Below are positions 1 to 13,309 of a stretch of 64,000 nucleotides of DNA, piece by piece. Positions within the stretch are counted from its first letter, which is position 1; every line of letters begins with the position of its first letter. The position numbers and the translations under genes were made by a program. The notes under the pieces were generated by a model that ran no database searches, had not been told where the DNA came from, and saw only the letters and a list, made by a program, of their open reading frames with translations. Source of the DNA: Cristatella mucedo (taxonomy: Eukaryota > Bryozoa > Phylactolaemata > Cristatellidae); NCBI GenBank assembly GCA_009760855.2, contig WPIO01000001.1, positions 4,544,001 through 4,608,000 on the forward strand, read 5' to 3'.

Positions 1-476
1 CGTGCAGCTTCCAAGCTATGAAATCAATTGCAGCAGCTCACCTTGATTCGGATAAAATCCTGCCCGCGCATGCAGATGCAAAATAAAAAGAACTCTTGGT
101 GAACGATATATAGCATTGCCTGTTTCTAATACTTGTACGAGAACTTAAATGAATGCAATTTACACTGGCATCCATAATAACCGACTGAGGTCAGTAGACA
201 GCATCACCTCTCTTGACCAAACTGAGAAGCTCTGTACCGACCCCGCTTTTGCTTACGTTGTTGTCTCGATGAGGAACAGCCGAAATAAAATTCAGCAGAG
301 TAAAACGAACTACCCGGATGAATCACTGTCTTTTGTCATGTAGTGGCAGAAGACCATTGGCGGCTTTTCCTTGTAGCTGTCAGTAGAGAATAGTCTTTAG
401 TAGGATTCCAACCCAAGACATGGATGAGGTAGTGTGAACAACTGACCACTGTGATAACATCAGAGGCTGTCAGATT

Positions 477-765
<289 letters not shown>

Positions 766-3700
766 GCTCTCTTCCCATCTTGGTAGATTATTCTCTCATG
801 AGGCGGAAAATGCTTCAAGATTGACGGTACTCTCTAACTCTTTAACTGCCAACGCTAAGGTGTCATACGATGTCATGCACTCAACTGACAGCCGACCAAA
901 CGCAGTTACTGAAGCTAGCTGCCTCAATTCCTGGCCCTGAATGCCCCTGAACGTTTGGCGAGCAAAGAAGTTATATACGATTGAGATGGATTTGAACTTA
1001 CCTTCGTGTGTGCATCGAGATCGAGATCTGACCTTAAGATGGCAGGCAGCAAGAAGACAAGCAGGCTTGAACAGTAAGCCCACCTATAACTTTCGCCTAA
1101 TTGTCACTTTCGGCCGACCCGCTTACGGGTTTTGCTCTTAGCAGAGGGAGGCAGAATAATGTGTCAATTGCTCCTTGCATCACAGCATTCCTCCAAAGGC
1201 ACGATCGGTGTCATAATCATATGTACCAAAAAGCGTCAGCATAGAGAATAAAAAACTTGCCTGCTAGGTCAGTTCTTCGCGGGTTGGGCGTGCCAGAACT
1301 AGCCCGTGATCTAAGATTAGATTTCACTCGATAAGCTAAGTTCTCTGCTAGCTAACACAGAAACTTTGCATGCTGCAGTAGTTCATTTTGCAAACACGGT
1401 CGATCAAGCATAGGAAGATTCCGCTCAAACCATTCACATCCTGATGAATAGCAATTGCCGCCTTGTAACGGGGCAATACGTGGCAGCAGCACCAGTTCGC
1501 CCAAATACATGTTAAGCCAAGGCTAATCAGCCCGAGCACTCCTCGTGTAGTAACTAAGTGGAGCATAAAACTTTAACCTTTGGTTGAGGTTATTTACCAT
1601 CAGATGACAACCTATTAGCTCTAAGTGAAGTGTTAACTGGCGATAGTTAGCAGGACTGACTCTGTTGTCCGTCAGACTGGATGCTCATGCTGGACTTTTT
1701 CTGAGTTCTTTTTCCCCTTGCGTAAATTCTACGGGAATGTAGTATTTACCGGATTGCTGCTGAATTAAACTTGCTCTAACTTCCGCCCTGGGCCCACCCC
1801 ACACTGGTATCGAAACAGTAGCTACTGTCGACGAAAAATCAATCCGTCACCAAAAGAGCGACCCAGATGTACGAATACATTATCATCATTGTGTTGCGAT
1901 ATCTGTAGCAGAAACCTAGTCACAACTTTGCTTTTGCCAGCGCCGGCAACTGGGCTCAGCTTTTGTTGAGAGGTGTCGTGCGATTGGGACCATTCGGTCG
2001 CTGACTGAGAACTGTATACAGATAGCAAAGTATCCTGCTTCGTTGGGGCTATTAAGCAGTGCTTGCTGCATGCTTATAACCTCATCCGCTGCCACCATCA
2101 GGCTTCCAAACTTTCAGATAACTTCCGTCTGATTTCCAAAGTGTGCAGTGTTTAATAGCTCAGGTCCTACGTCCGCTACCAGTACAAGGGACGTGACTTT
2201 GACCCCCACGTGACCTTGACACCCACCTATTGCAACTGCTGCAGTACGAGTTCAGGTCAACTTCATAGGACAGAGGGTTTTACAGCCTCGAATACCTCAG
2301 CGTAAGGGGTGACGGTTGGCATTTAGGGGAGCACGGTAGCACTTTCAGCTCAGGAATGCACAATCGCCCGAGTCGCTGGGCGATCGGAGCGGAGCGTCTG
2401 AACAGTTGTCAGGCGCCTCGACACCTTGTAAAACGAATCAGGCCTCGAATAGCCCAGTGCTCTCTCTGAGCGAGGTCTGAATTATGTCCTCGTGTCGCTT
2501 TCGGCGAGACGAAGCGCACGAGGGCATGATAGCGAAGGCAGCGTGCAAGCGGAGCTGGCCTTTGCTCTCTTTCGCTTGTCTGCGCCCTAGATGTAGCGGG
2601 TTTGGTCAGGAATGATCTCACGACGGCTGGAGCAAGACGTTGTCACTTCAAGATAAGTGCAGTGTCGTCTGGGCGATTGGTGACTAGTAAAAGATTGAGT
2701 GCTGGAAGTTGATCTGACAACTTAGTGGGTACTGGGATTGACTTGGTGGCGCAACGAATACAGCGATCGTTGAAAACTTAGGAAGCTGCCCCGCCAAGTT
2801 CCCACCCTCAAAAAGCTCCACACCGGAAAGTTTGGCATAGGTGAAATAGGAAAGTTTGTGGGATTCAATAGCGATCGCAGCTAAGTCCTCAATCGTTCAC
2901 TTGACGAAAGACATACACAAAGTTAAGCATGCTATCCGTAGACGCATGAGCATGACTTCAGAGTGTCGTGCAGGGCATTCCAAAATCTATGAGAAGAGTT
3001 AATTCGACGGCAGAGTACTAACCAGACAGTTGGCTCTACACGATTAATATTTTAGCCAGTCACGTTTTGTGGAGCTCTAGTGGGAAAGTGGTGAGGTGCA
3101 CGCTGAAAATCTAGCACCTGAAACGAAAGTGCGCACAGAAAATATGTTCTTGCTATTAATGCAATGATCGTGAAGTCTCAGAAAATATGCATGCATAGCA
3201 GGTGAGGATTCAGATTCTGACTGCGAGCTAACCTTTCTCGTAGACTCTCACATGCTGTTAATCAAAAAGTTCGTAAATAACTTTAGCAAGCTTGACCGGG
3301 TGAATTAAGCAGCACAGAATTGCTTAGTTAAATCCTGCCGCCAAGCAGCGATTACGTGTCGACGGAACTTGAAGCTAGCGACTTCTATGAAATTACTGAT
3401 CGCTACAAAACCTGTAGGCTAAATGGGCTGGAAGAGACCAAGATGGCACAGAATGGGATATAATCCAAAGCATAGGGCAAATATCACGTCGTAACATAGA
3501 ACTGCTGGGTGCCTAGCTTTGGTCGTAGCTTATCACTACCAGCCCGCTACTAGGGGATGCACTCGCCGAGTCACGTGGCTTGTCCGTCTTAGAATTTCTT
3601 ATCAGTAGAGAATATGGCCATTGCATCTTGAATCTTTCAATTTGACTTGGTCGTTAAGACGGGATCTAAAGAGGTGCACAACAGCCTCTGGTTGAAAGTA

Positions 3701-4624
3701 GCACCTGCTTCTGCAACATCTAGGGTGCTGAGGCGAGCGGCAGTGTCCTTAAAACAGATATTCACCACCGTCTCCCATCCCCTAAAACATTGAACCCCCG
3801 GCCTATGCATTTCCAGCGGTAGTTCAGATCTTGTAGCAAAACGTTCTACAGTGTATCGGAGAGCAACCAAATCACAGGTTGTCATCGACTATCCTAAGCA
3901 GAAAGCCGTTTTCTGGGCAAATCGTCAGCCAAGTACGAAAAAACGTTTTAGGAAACACTTGTTTTCATTATTTCCCAAATCTGAGAGACATTAGTAATGT
4001 AATCGATAAAGTGTCTGATGTGTGTCCCTCGTCATGCCTGGAGAGAATTTAAAACTAGACTTCACATAATGAAACTTTTGTGCCAGAAATTCCTGATGTA
4101 TGCTGTACCCAGCACAGCACTCGATGCTGAGCTGTGGCAGCCTCTGGATGGTGTTTTCCATTAGACCAAGGTGGCACCCACGTGCGCTTACTACTCTAGC
4201 TAAGCTCCAGCCCAGAAACTGCTAGCAGCGAGTCGAGAGTCGGCCAGCCAAGGCTAGCAAAAGGAAGAGTTGAATGCTGCCATAGTAGGGTCTAAAATCC
4301 TCGACACCAAGCGAATCGTGCCGCTCGGTGACTTATGAAGAAGATTTGCAAATTGCTGAGCTCCCATGAAAGTTAAATTGGCTTCTACAAACACACTTCT
4401 TGCAAAATTTTCACCTCAGAAAATTTACTTATCGTCCGCGTCCCAAATTACGTCCTAATCGCCGACAGGGGCGAACTGTGTATCGTGCAAGCGCTATCAT
4501 GCTGCGTGTACTGAGCTCTGGCAGGCCGAAAAATCACTTAGGCGTTCGCTCCACGGATAAGTGGGTGCACAAACTAGGGCAACATTAAATTTGTGAGACT
4601 GATATCGTTTGTTCACTGTTTTAG
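766..4624 (+). other. Left flank or intron with no recognised exon
   Basis: Upstream of the first recognised exon. The missing E exon (phase 2 out) of module I must lie here or left of the window. I looked for PKD-like frames before GT donors and found none convincing. No repeat family recognised. Confidence 0.5.
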
Positions 4625-4778
4625 CGCCAGCTACGGCTGGTTATTCGGAGACAATCCGTCTCTTACGCCATTACTAACAGCCGAACCTTGGGTGAACCAC
4701 ACTTTCACGATTCCGAATACTTGGAATGTCTCCGTGACTCGGACCTTGGATCAAAACACATCACCGGAAATCGTCACC
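4625..4778 (+). CDS. Module I exon A: second half of a PKD domain
   Basis: The exon lies between ..TTTTAG and GTAAGT. It enters with one base of a split codon (phase 2) and leaves at phase 0, giving 51 codons. It reads YGWLFGDNPS followed by a HTFTIPNTWNVSVTRT strand, the PKD turn and terminal strands. It is a clear paralogue of the exon at 19102, which has YSWIFWDDPS and TFTTPNTWNVSVSRT. The exon that must precede it, supplying the N-terminal half of this domain, was not found in 1-4624. Confidence 0.85.
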
Positions 4779-7670
4779 GTAAGTTAGGCGTGCTACTCTG
4801 GCAATGTCCCAAGTACCATCTAAGGTAGTGTGGGTTCAAAGTCAGTGTGGTGCTCGGACGGTTAACGGGCAAAAACGTGCATGTGGCATGTGACGCAGCC
4901 TGCGCCGACAGCTGACGACGCCACAATCTTTCACACAAGATGTAAACTGTTGTACTTGGCGTCGAACTAGATTTGTGGGCTTCTCTCACAACGAGCAATG
5001 CACGCTCGAGGGGAGAAGGCATGCAAACACGTCGGCTGACGCCTGCTTACGGCTGGGGCATGATCACGTGACTATGCTGAGATTCAAAAATTCCTTTGCC
5101 CAATGAGTGGATAGGACCAGGCTAGCTTGGGCGTTATGCACTCACAGCCTGGTCTTGCTAGGGCGGGGCAATATGATGGTGATTTCACCACGCCGACAAA
5201 GGCCCCCCAAGTCGCATTTCGTGAGCCAATGTGACGGCATTAAATCATACAATCAACAAAGCCAGGATGACAATGTACGGGGCGACCGGATTGAGTTTCG
5301 CGCGTGCCATGCCCACAGTAGCAGGTGGTATGAGAGCCCAACATTTGTGCCCGCGTTGTACGCCCCTTGATGAATAGCCAAAGCTTGAGCTGGCATGGTT
5401 GTGCCCTTCCATCTAGCCTCTGGAAGTTCGGCAGATGGTCCATTTGAATCACCTCACCAATAGACCCAGCTCCCTAGCCGCCGAGTCAGCTACTGCTGCT
5501 GTAGACGTATTAATAAGTAATAGCAGGTCTTTCTTAGAAGTCCCTAAATCCGCTTTTGCACTGTAAGTTTCACTTTCCACGTTCTTCATGCCTTCTTGAG
5601 TCTTCGTTGTAAACGTCGCCAATACTGAGAGCGGTCCAAGGCTGAATGAAGACTTAATGAAGACCAAACGTGAATCTAATTAATGGTCGGGACTCTAGTA
5701 AGATTCAGCAAACGACTAGTCATAGGAGCCTTTCAGGGCACATGTGCTTCATTGCTTTGAAGTGCATTAAAACGTTCGATAGGAGAAGTCGTCGAAGCTC
5801 TACACAATATTCCGGGTTTATGGCAATCTACGAGTTATTCACGTACAAATCAGATTGTGAGGTGTCGGGCGATAAAAAAAATCGTGGAAGGCTAAAAGTC
5901 ATTGGAAGCCGAATTGAGAAAGGCCGTTTCCTACCTCTTTAAAAAGAAGCAATTTTTCCAGGAACAGGTGGGGTGGAGCGAGTAAGAAACAAGACTTAAA
6001 AAAATCGACTGTGTAAAGTTCCTACAAAAAGGAAGATTGAAGTATGACAGAAGTAGGTAGGAAGCATGTAGGAATCCAGACTCATCCTATAAATTCGGCT
6101 TAAGTGAACTGAATCCTTATCCTGGCCCTTTGACAGTCGCTGAAGGATAATGCGTAATCAATTGCTAATGACATATATGCATGAATGAGTAACAAGTTGC
6201 TGTGGCGACAGCGATAAAGACGGTCGCCGAAAATCCCTGTAGTATTTTATATCAGAGCCAAAAGAGGTGGTGAAGGTCATCGTGTACAATTGCTAACGCT
6301 GGTTGTGTCATTTTGTCTTCATTATTTAGGCCAATGGCGGCTTTCCATTAATGAGGGAGCTTTGAACCGTTGGTAAGGAACATCAGCTAGAATGCGAATG
6401 CGGGACAATATTCACGGGTACTTAATTAGAGTGGCTATGAACGGATTATTTCATTTACTTTACTTAAACAGTATACAAGCTGAGATAATTTACTTGGCTT
6501 CAGTTTCACTCTAATCCTCGGGCCAGGCAGTCGAGTTGCGCTTAATACCTCGAGCCAGGCATTTGAGTCGCGCTCTATACCTCGAGGTAGCGATTTGAGT
6601 TACGCTATATACCTCGAGCCAGGCAGTTGAGTTGCGCCTAAGGTTTCAAACAGCTAGTTGGCAATCTGCTTTTCGTCGGCACCTTTTGTATGCTAGACAC
6701 TAAAAAACGTTGGTAAGCTAAATCAGCCATGATTTATATTCATTTTTTTGCGATTAAGCAACTATCATGGCTGGGAAAGGTTGTGCGATTTTCTGCGGTA
6801 CAGGCAGTAAAAAAAAGCCGAAGCCATGCGCTATAAAAGCCGAGGCCATGTGCTCAGTAGCAGTTGGAACCTTGGCATTGGAGCTGAGCTGATCTTTGGG
6901 CCATTTGGCTTATTGGGTGTTGTTATAGGTTGTGGCTTCTGGTATTGGACACTTATAACCATCTGCCTCTGTCAGTAGACTACTCTATGCTATGGATTTG
7001 AATTTTTTTCTCTAGTTACGATTTTTTGCGTTGCTGCCGTGTTCCATTACTTGTGGTATACATGCGTGCATTGTTCTTGCACCTACATGTCGCTCGCCGT
7101 GATTCCGTGTCTGAGAGCGTCAAGGATTTTGTCGTGCGTAGGCGGGTTTGCGCCGCTAAAGAGTTCTTTATTTTCAGCATACACGCTTGTCTGAGCCGTT
7201 TTTTCTTATTAGTAATATGGTTCTCTAATCGCGTGACCCACAGTTGCTGTCAAAAGAGATTGCCTAATGCTGCTTACGTGGACGTGTGACCTTAAGTCAC
7301 GGGTGCTCTTCATAGCTGCTGTGTTTCGTAACCGTCGGCACACCTGCATCTATATGTGACCAGCGAGGTGCGAGCGGTGCTTCAAGAATAAGAGCTTGAC
7401 TGATAGTCCTCTCGCGTCGGCAATGATCAGTAGCCTAACGACTGCTATGTTTGACGGCCTGGGAAATTAAGTTAGTGGTGACCTCACAGAGTTTGTACCT
7501 ATATTCCTTGCTTTCTTTTTTGGCAAAGGAGATATTCGGATTACTATTTCTTTAGATCCCGTCTATTTGGTAATTAGGTAGCCTGTCGCTGACTACGACT
7601 GCAGACTTCTGGCGAGCGGTCGCTATAGCATGGCCTTATTTCACGCATCACTTCTCTCTGTCTCTTATAG
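4779..7670 (+). other. Intron, mostly unassigned
   Basis: Contains the 32-bp tandem repeat. Otherwise I see no coding or mobile sequence. Confidence 0.6.
6516..6643. repeat. 4 x 32-bp tandem repeat
   Basis: Units start at 6516, 6548, 6580 and 6612, each CCTCG(A/G)G.. followed by ..GAGT(T/C)(G/A)CGC and ending ATA or AAG. No motif identified. Confidence 0.88.
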
Positions 7671-7842
7671 TTAGCCGTCCTAGTGCAGACCACTGTGGCT
7701 GGTCTGAGCTTCGATTCGCCGCTATCGTGTGCCGTCGAGACGTACTTGGCATTCACCATCGGCGGTAGCATCCAAAATGGAACCGACCCCGTCTTTACGT
7801 ACAGCGTGAACGGCAATGCGACGAACCGAGACGGCATTCAAG
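7671..7842 (+). CDS. Module I exon B: PKD domain start
   Basis: The acceptor is CTTATAG and the donor GTATGA. The exon is 57 codons plus one base (phase 0 in, phase 1 out). It begins LAVLVQTTVAGLSF, which finishes the previous domain (V-x-V-Q) and starts the next (AGL). It then runs through SIQNGTDPVFTYSVNGNATN. A later acceptor at 7688 (GTGCAG) is also possible. The upstream one is preferred because the paralogous exon at 27639 has the matching VLVIAQTTVSGL extension. Confidence 0.85.
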
Positions 7843-8715
7843 GTATGAAAAATGCCGGCACGAAGCACTAGCAAGCCGCCGAGTGTGAAATTTGCTCGCG
7901 CTGTGAGTGCAGCCGCTCCTGCTATATAATTTGCTAACTCGACGTCGCTGGCTAGCACCTAGTAGACAAGAAGGACAAGTGGACAGCACAGCGAGCTTCC
8001 TCTGCCGCTGCTTCCACTGCAGCTGTGCGCCCGCCCCATTTTGGTAACTCAGCAACCGAATAGTACCGCAAGCTCCCTGATCTCTAGCTGATGCTTCGAC
8101 TAAACCGAGCTGTCCCATTATGTTCGGGCAGCTGGGGTATGACAGCGAGCACATTCTGAGCCCCACTCTATCGCGTCCTAGAGACGCCAAGGACGCTCAT
8201 TAATCGTTAGTCCTCTACTTAGATACACCAGCGCGGCATATTAACGCAACGAATGCACAACTACAACTACACAACCCGGCATCACTGCAGCCTTGCGTTC
8301 AAGTCTGGGGCAGCGAAATTAGGAGTAGCGATCGCGTTAAGGGCACCACATGCAGCCGATTATAATATTACTGCAGCCTATTAGGCCGCGGCTGAACCAC
8401 TTTCCCAGTAGACTTGCAACTCGATTGCGTTCGGCACGCTCTGGAAACCTCGCGTCGTTTCTGCCTTACGGTTCAGAAATTCAAAAGCGCTTACACTATT
8501 TGTTCGGAGGGCACGGATATAAAGACATTGCAGCTGAGCTGCAGTGGTTAAGCGGTGGTAATGTACACTTAGTCAGATTATGGTGACATTACGGCACTCC
8601 TCAACTTCAAAATGGTTATAGCGGTGCAGGTAAAGAGCAGTGGTGACGTGCTTAACTTTTTAAGGCCTTTTTGTTCTGCTATTGAGAAAAATGTTGTCGA
8701 TATGGACATTTGCAG

Positions 8716-8987
8716 GCATTGACAACACATTTACAGACCAATACATATTCTCATCGGACGGCTATTACGTAGTTACGATCACAGCATCCAATGAAGTCAG
8801 CAGCAAATCGGTTTCGCGACCCGTGATCGCTCAGACGCCAATCTCTGACCTCAGCGTCAAATTGTGGTCCACAGTGATAGGAGTCGGTGAGCCGTTGAAT
8901 GGTAGCGTGCAAATCAGCAATGGCACGAGCGTCAGCATGACTGCGGCCATCGACGGCGTTGTTCTCACAAATCCTGCAATAGATTGG
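8716..8987 (+). CDS. Module I exon C: end of one PKD domain, start of next
   Basis: The exon is 272 nt with acceptor TTTGCAG and donor GTATGC, phase 1 in and phase 0 out. The first third (FSSDGYYVVTITASNEVSS) is the closing PKD strand pair. Then TPISDLSVKL opens the next domain, which runs to NPAIDW at the splice. It has the same length as its paralogue at 28970-29241 and closely similar sequence, including the shared run NGTSVS.TAAIDGV. Confidence 0.9.
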
Positions 8988-9155
8988 GTATGCCGGCGGA
9001 TGGTTAGAATTACTGGACTTTGCCATCTTGGCTTGCTTACTCGTTGTTACTTCCAGTAATCTACGTGCTTTAAATTTTTATTTGAGCAATCGTTAGTACT
9101 ATTCCTGGATTTTCTATGTCTTTATTTGATTCTGCATCACGTGCAATGATTTTAG

Positions 9156-9290
9156 AACGGATACTTTGGGAAATTCAGCATTGATACAACACCGTTTACA
9201 CCCGGTAGGCACAATCTTGTTTTGAACGCATCCAATCTGTTGCTACAGAAGACGGCGGCAATCAACTTCACAATAGAAATCCCCGAACAG
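9156..9290 (+). CDS. Module I exon D: PKD domain C-terminal half
   Basis: The exon is 45 codons, phase 0 on both sides, with acceptor ATTTTAG and donor GTGAGA. It encodes FSIDTTPFTPGRHNLVLNASN and ends at FTIEIPEQ. The paralogue at 29457-29591 has the same length and a shared FSIDTTP motif. The next exon (14862) continues directly as ILPIALTYP, the start of a new PKD domain. Confidence 0.88.
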
Positions 9291-10035
9291 GTGAGAGGAG
9301 AACCTATTTTTTGTTCAGTCACCATATTTTCGTGCTTTAATTATGTAGACGAAATGCAGCTATAATCAAAGGCGAGTTACTCCACGCATTGCATCTGCAC
9401 ACTCTGCGACCCTACACAAGCTCTGACGACTGGCTATATTCTTCATCTGTTCAGAGATTAGAAATATACGCCTTGTGCATTTTCAGCATTTTCTTTTCTC
9501 TGACATTGCAATTTTATGCCACCTACTTGTAGTCAAGTCTTCCACATATTCAAGTGGATACTGTTGTAAAGCTATAAAACGACTCTGTTTAATTTGTATT
9601 GCACAGTGCCCTAAGATACCTTAACCTGTATTCAGGCACTTCACATATGCCACAGGGCTCGAGCCCACGACCTTGGCCATCAAATACATGCACCTTGACC
9701 GTAGTCGGGACGAGCACCTTTACCACTGGATCAGATCGGCAACGTATGGTGTAGAGTAAATTTTGTGCCATTTGGGTGCCATAAGTTTGCCCTAAGGTGC
9801 CATAAGGATACCCTAAGGGTGAGCTAAGGGTGCCCTGTACGCTAAGTTCACTGTGTCTCTCCTCACTTTTGTGTCTATCTTTTTCCTTCCAGCTCGCTTT
9901 CTTAAACTTCTGCATTTATTTATGAAAATGATAATAATACGAGTAGAAATCTCAGTATGGGCATTTCCGCATACTGGAAAAGAAACGTGCCAGTTTGCAC
10001 ATGGGAAAACACAATTGTATCGCAATTAAGTACAC

Positions 10036-10660
10036 TTAGTAGATACCATACAGACTAAGTATGTGTTGTGAATAACGGGTCGGTCTTAAACCTTTTTTCA
10101 AACGTTGATAAGTCAGGGCATGTCTGAAGTCATTCGGCAATGAGTTCCACATTTGGGAGCACAAGAAGAGCAAGCGTGGTCGCCAAGTGATAAGGACTGG
10201 TATTTGGAGGCCCAGCAACGTGACTTGAGTCAGAAGAGAGAGAAGGATACGATGCCTAGCCTGATATAGAGTGAATCTGGCTGTGTATGCACAAGTAAAA
10301 GGATGAGGAGCGTGACAATAAACAATTTAGAGAAGAGGCGGACCTTGAATTCTAGATCTGGCTAAATACAAAGCCCGTTTAGATCGGAGGTACGTTTAGA
10401 AAAGAGGCAGCTGTGAAGTTCACTACAAAAAAAATCGAAAAACTGCCGAGTTTTGTAGTAGCTTTCAGCTTTCTATTGTACGTGCAATAAGAATACTATT
10501 GAGTTACATACCTCTAAGTCTAAGCAAAACGTCCGAAATGCATGAACCAGCTTGGCGATGGTAAAGTTACATTAGTGCCTTATTGATTGTTGTAAAAGTA
10601 CGCAGACTTGGTTATGGTGCTGAAGATGTCGTCTAATAAAATTTAAATCCAAAAATTATA
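10036..10660 (-). mobile_element. LINE remnant, antisense (CR1/L2-like C-terminus)
   Basis: The minus-strand frame around 10100-10170 reads MWNSLPNDFRHA, the C-terminal motif of CR1/L2-type ORF2 proteins (W-N-S-L-P-x-x-I/V-R). Decayed antisense LINE text continues to about 10.65 kb. Many frame breaks. Confidence 0.6.
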
Positions 10661-11689
10661 TCCAAAATGCATGCAAATTCTGTAGCAGATAAACTGGTCG
10701 AGCTCAGTTTGAGTACTTGGTACTCCAATCTGTCTTCGAGACTAGATTTTTTCATGACTATTAAACATTTTATCTTTCTTAAATTTCGAAAATGTGGCTA
10801 TTATTTTAGTGCAATTTTCACGACAATTTTTAGACAGTACGCCTAAATTAAAACAAGAACGATAGAGGCCAAGGTACGGCTTTTTTTCCAAGCATGAAAT
10901 TAAAAGCATATATCGTGCTTATTAATTACATCCACAAGAGGGAGAATATAAATTATGAATCGTACCAATTATAAATCATTTTGGTGCGCCAGACTCTGAA
11001 ATCTCCCATGATTGATGAATGATAGCTGTTGTCGTATAGATTCTGAAATCTCCTCTGATTTACATCTATACAAGTGCCCAGGTTAGATGATGGGCACTCC
11101 CAAGGACTTTTTGTTCAATCCAGTAAAACAACTAGCTCTCACCGAACTATCAAAAAGACTGCATCCGTCAGCCCTCGTTTTAACCAGCCGTGAGCACCGG
11201 CCGTACGAGTGACTATAGAAAGCTCTAAAAAGTAAGTTCAGAAAACGTAACTGCAATATTCTTAGTTTTGATGTAGATGGCTGTGCACAAAAACTCTAAC
11301 CTTTTTTTGATTGAATCAAGATGCTTAAGGCTCAGCAGCCAAAATCGCTATACATCTCTGCCAAGACGTAGGCATTACTTAGCAAATAACCAACCACAGG
11401 CTTAGTCAAGAGTAAATTTGCTCAGTTGCTTTGAAAAGCCTGGGGAACGACTCGACAAGCAAATTCATCAAAGCGATCCATGGAGGTTCCTTTTTATAGG
11501 AATCTAAGAGGTTATCACGAAAGAAACAGATATTGATGTTGAGAACTGTAAAATCAGTCGTGGAAGTTCTCTTTCTCTCTCTCTCTCTCCCTCTCGATCT
11601 CGTCTTTTAATTAAAAATAGTTCTAAAATAATAATGATCCATGTATATAGCACAGTCAGAAAATATAAACAGTTTTGGGAACTTTGCTA

Positions 11690-12515
11690 TATATGCTATA
11701 AAGGAAGCATGAACGAATGACTAATGGTAGCACACCCAATGTCAACAAGCGCAATATGGTTAGTTGTGACGTGCACTGTGTCAACGTGCAAATATGATTA
11801 GCAGCATCTTTACCTGTGTCACCATGCGTAAACACGTAAAGGACGAATGAAGGAGAACTACTAAAATTACGTGATAAATACACATGTTTTTAGCTTTCTT
11901 TTCAAATTGTTTTAAGTCAGGGAAGGTAGTGACGCAATTCGGTAGTGAGTTCCAGGCATTGAAATAATACGAACTAAAGGCCCGGCTGCAAAAGATTTGA
12001 AATTTGTGCGATGTGTAGCTATATGATTTGTTTCAGATAAGCTGGTGGTAAGATGCTTAGCATGAGGAGGAGTAGATCTAATAAGTAGGCTTGAATCAAA
12101 AAATGAATGGACCTAAAAATTAGTGACAGAACCTTGAAGTATGTGCTTTGCTTTACTGGGAGCTACTGCAGGTCGGCGAGAGGTCGTGTGACGTGGCTAC
12201 AACAATGCTCACGAAACGCAAGCCAAACTGAAAAGTTGTTCACCAACTGTAAGCACCTGATTGCTCAGTTCGGTAGGAAACTATGCAGTGAGTTACAGAA
12301 CTCGAAACAGAAGGTCACGAATGCATGAACCAATTTAGATGTAGAATCCCTATCAAATCAAGCCCAAATTTTAGCTATGTTATCTGGCTCAAAGAAGGCA
12401 CACTTGAATGTGGGCCTGATGTGGTCGTATAATGTAAGATCACTTCGCAAATTCACATCTAGATTTGGTGCAAATGTAAAGGTAGCTTCGCTGGCCAAGC
12501 TGATTTTGAGTGGTA
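11690..12515 (-). mobile_element. LINE family 1 remnant, antisense
   Basis: Plus-strand text such as TAAGTCAGGGAAGG, GGTCGGCGAGAGG and GAATGCATGAACC matches the antisense of the C-terminal ORF2 region best preserved at 22731-23758. It is interrupted at 12516 by a SINE plus microsatellite block and resumes at 12958. Confidence 0.7.
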
Positions 12516-12591
12516 AGTTTTATAATTTCTAAATTCCACTTATTTTATCCATAATCAGTAAGCTGGTTTGATCATTACAGGGTAATTATTA

Positions 12592-12722
12592 CCAGGAGGT
12601 AAGGTGCTTGGTTGTCACAAGCAAGGTAGTGGGTTCGAATACTGTTTCGGGAGACCTTTATTGCCATCTAGAAGCAGTGGCGATAGCCATTAAAGGCTCT
12701 TCTGTCAATACACAAATGACGC
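12592..12722 (+). mobile_element. tRNA-derived SINE
   Basis: It has a B-box-like GTGGGTTCGAATACT and the family body (CTTTATTGCC, AGCAGTGGCGATAGCC, TTAAAGGCTCTTCTGTCA) shared with copies at 31060, 55066 and 63745 and, antisense, at 38900. It ends directly in the TA/TG microsatellite. Confidence 0.75.
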
Positions 12723-12732
12723 TATCAGCGAG

Positions 12733-12948
<216 letters not shown>

Positions 12949-12957
12949 AATTATTAA

Positions 12958-13200
12958 TTTTTGCCGCCATCCATGTACGGATGTCATCAATTCATGAGGT
13001 GAGGGAGTTGAGAGAATTCAAGATGCTTGAGGGCTGCCAGAGATCAAAGCAAAGGTTGAGCTAAGTGTCCTCTGCTTAGAAGTGAATGCCTAGATTGTTC
13101 CTAGCAATCACATAGGCAAGAGGAAGATTAATGCGGTGAAAACAGCTTGATCAAGCGCCAAGCCGTGACGAAAATGGGGAAATACAAACTCGAGCACCGT
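12958..13200 (-). mobile_element. LINE family 1, continuation of 11690-12515
   Basis: GCCGCCATCCATGTACGGATG and following text match 35606-35800, the region just upstream in the same LINE family. This is the far side of the element split by the SINE/microsatellite insertion. Confidence 0.65.
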
Positions 13201-13309
13201 CACACAAAACCTACTATAGAAAAATGTATCCTAGAAAACCTTCAAAACATGATAGCAGTCAGAAGATTTTACAACGCCCTTAACTAAATGTCGGAAATTA
13301 TGTAAGGAA

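Noticed and set aside
2409-2621. Arg-rich antisense frame in a GC-rich patch
   Set aside because: No recognisable domain or splice context. Too short to support.
4400-4588. Candidate exon just upstream of 4625
   Set aside because: Arg-rich frame without PKD features and no GT donor in a suitable phase.
6516-6643. CRISPR-like array
   Set aside because: Units are adjacent direct repeats without spacers, in a eukaryotic intron.
7795-8190. 131-codon antisense frame
   Set aside because: Overlaps the end of exon 7671-7842 and an intron. Composition and content look like chance.
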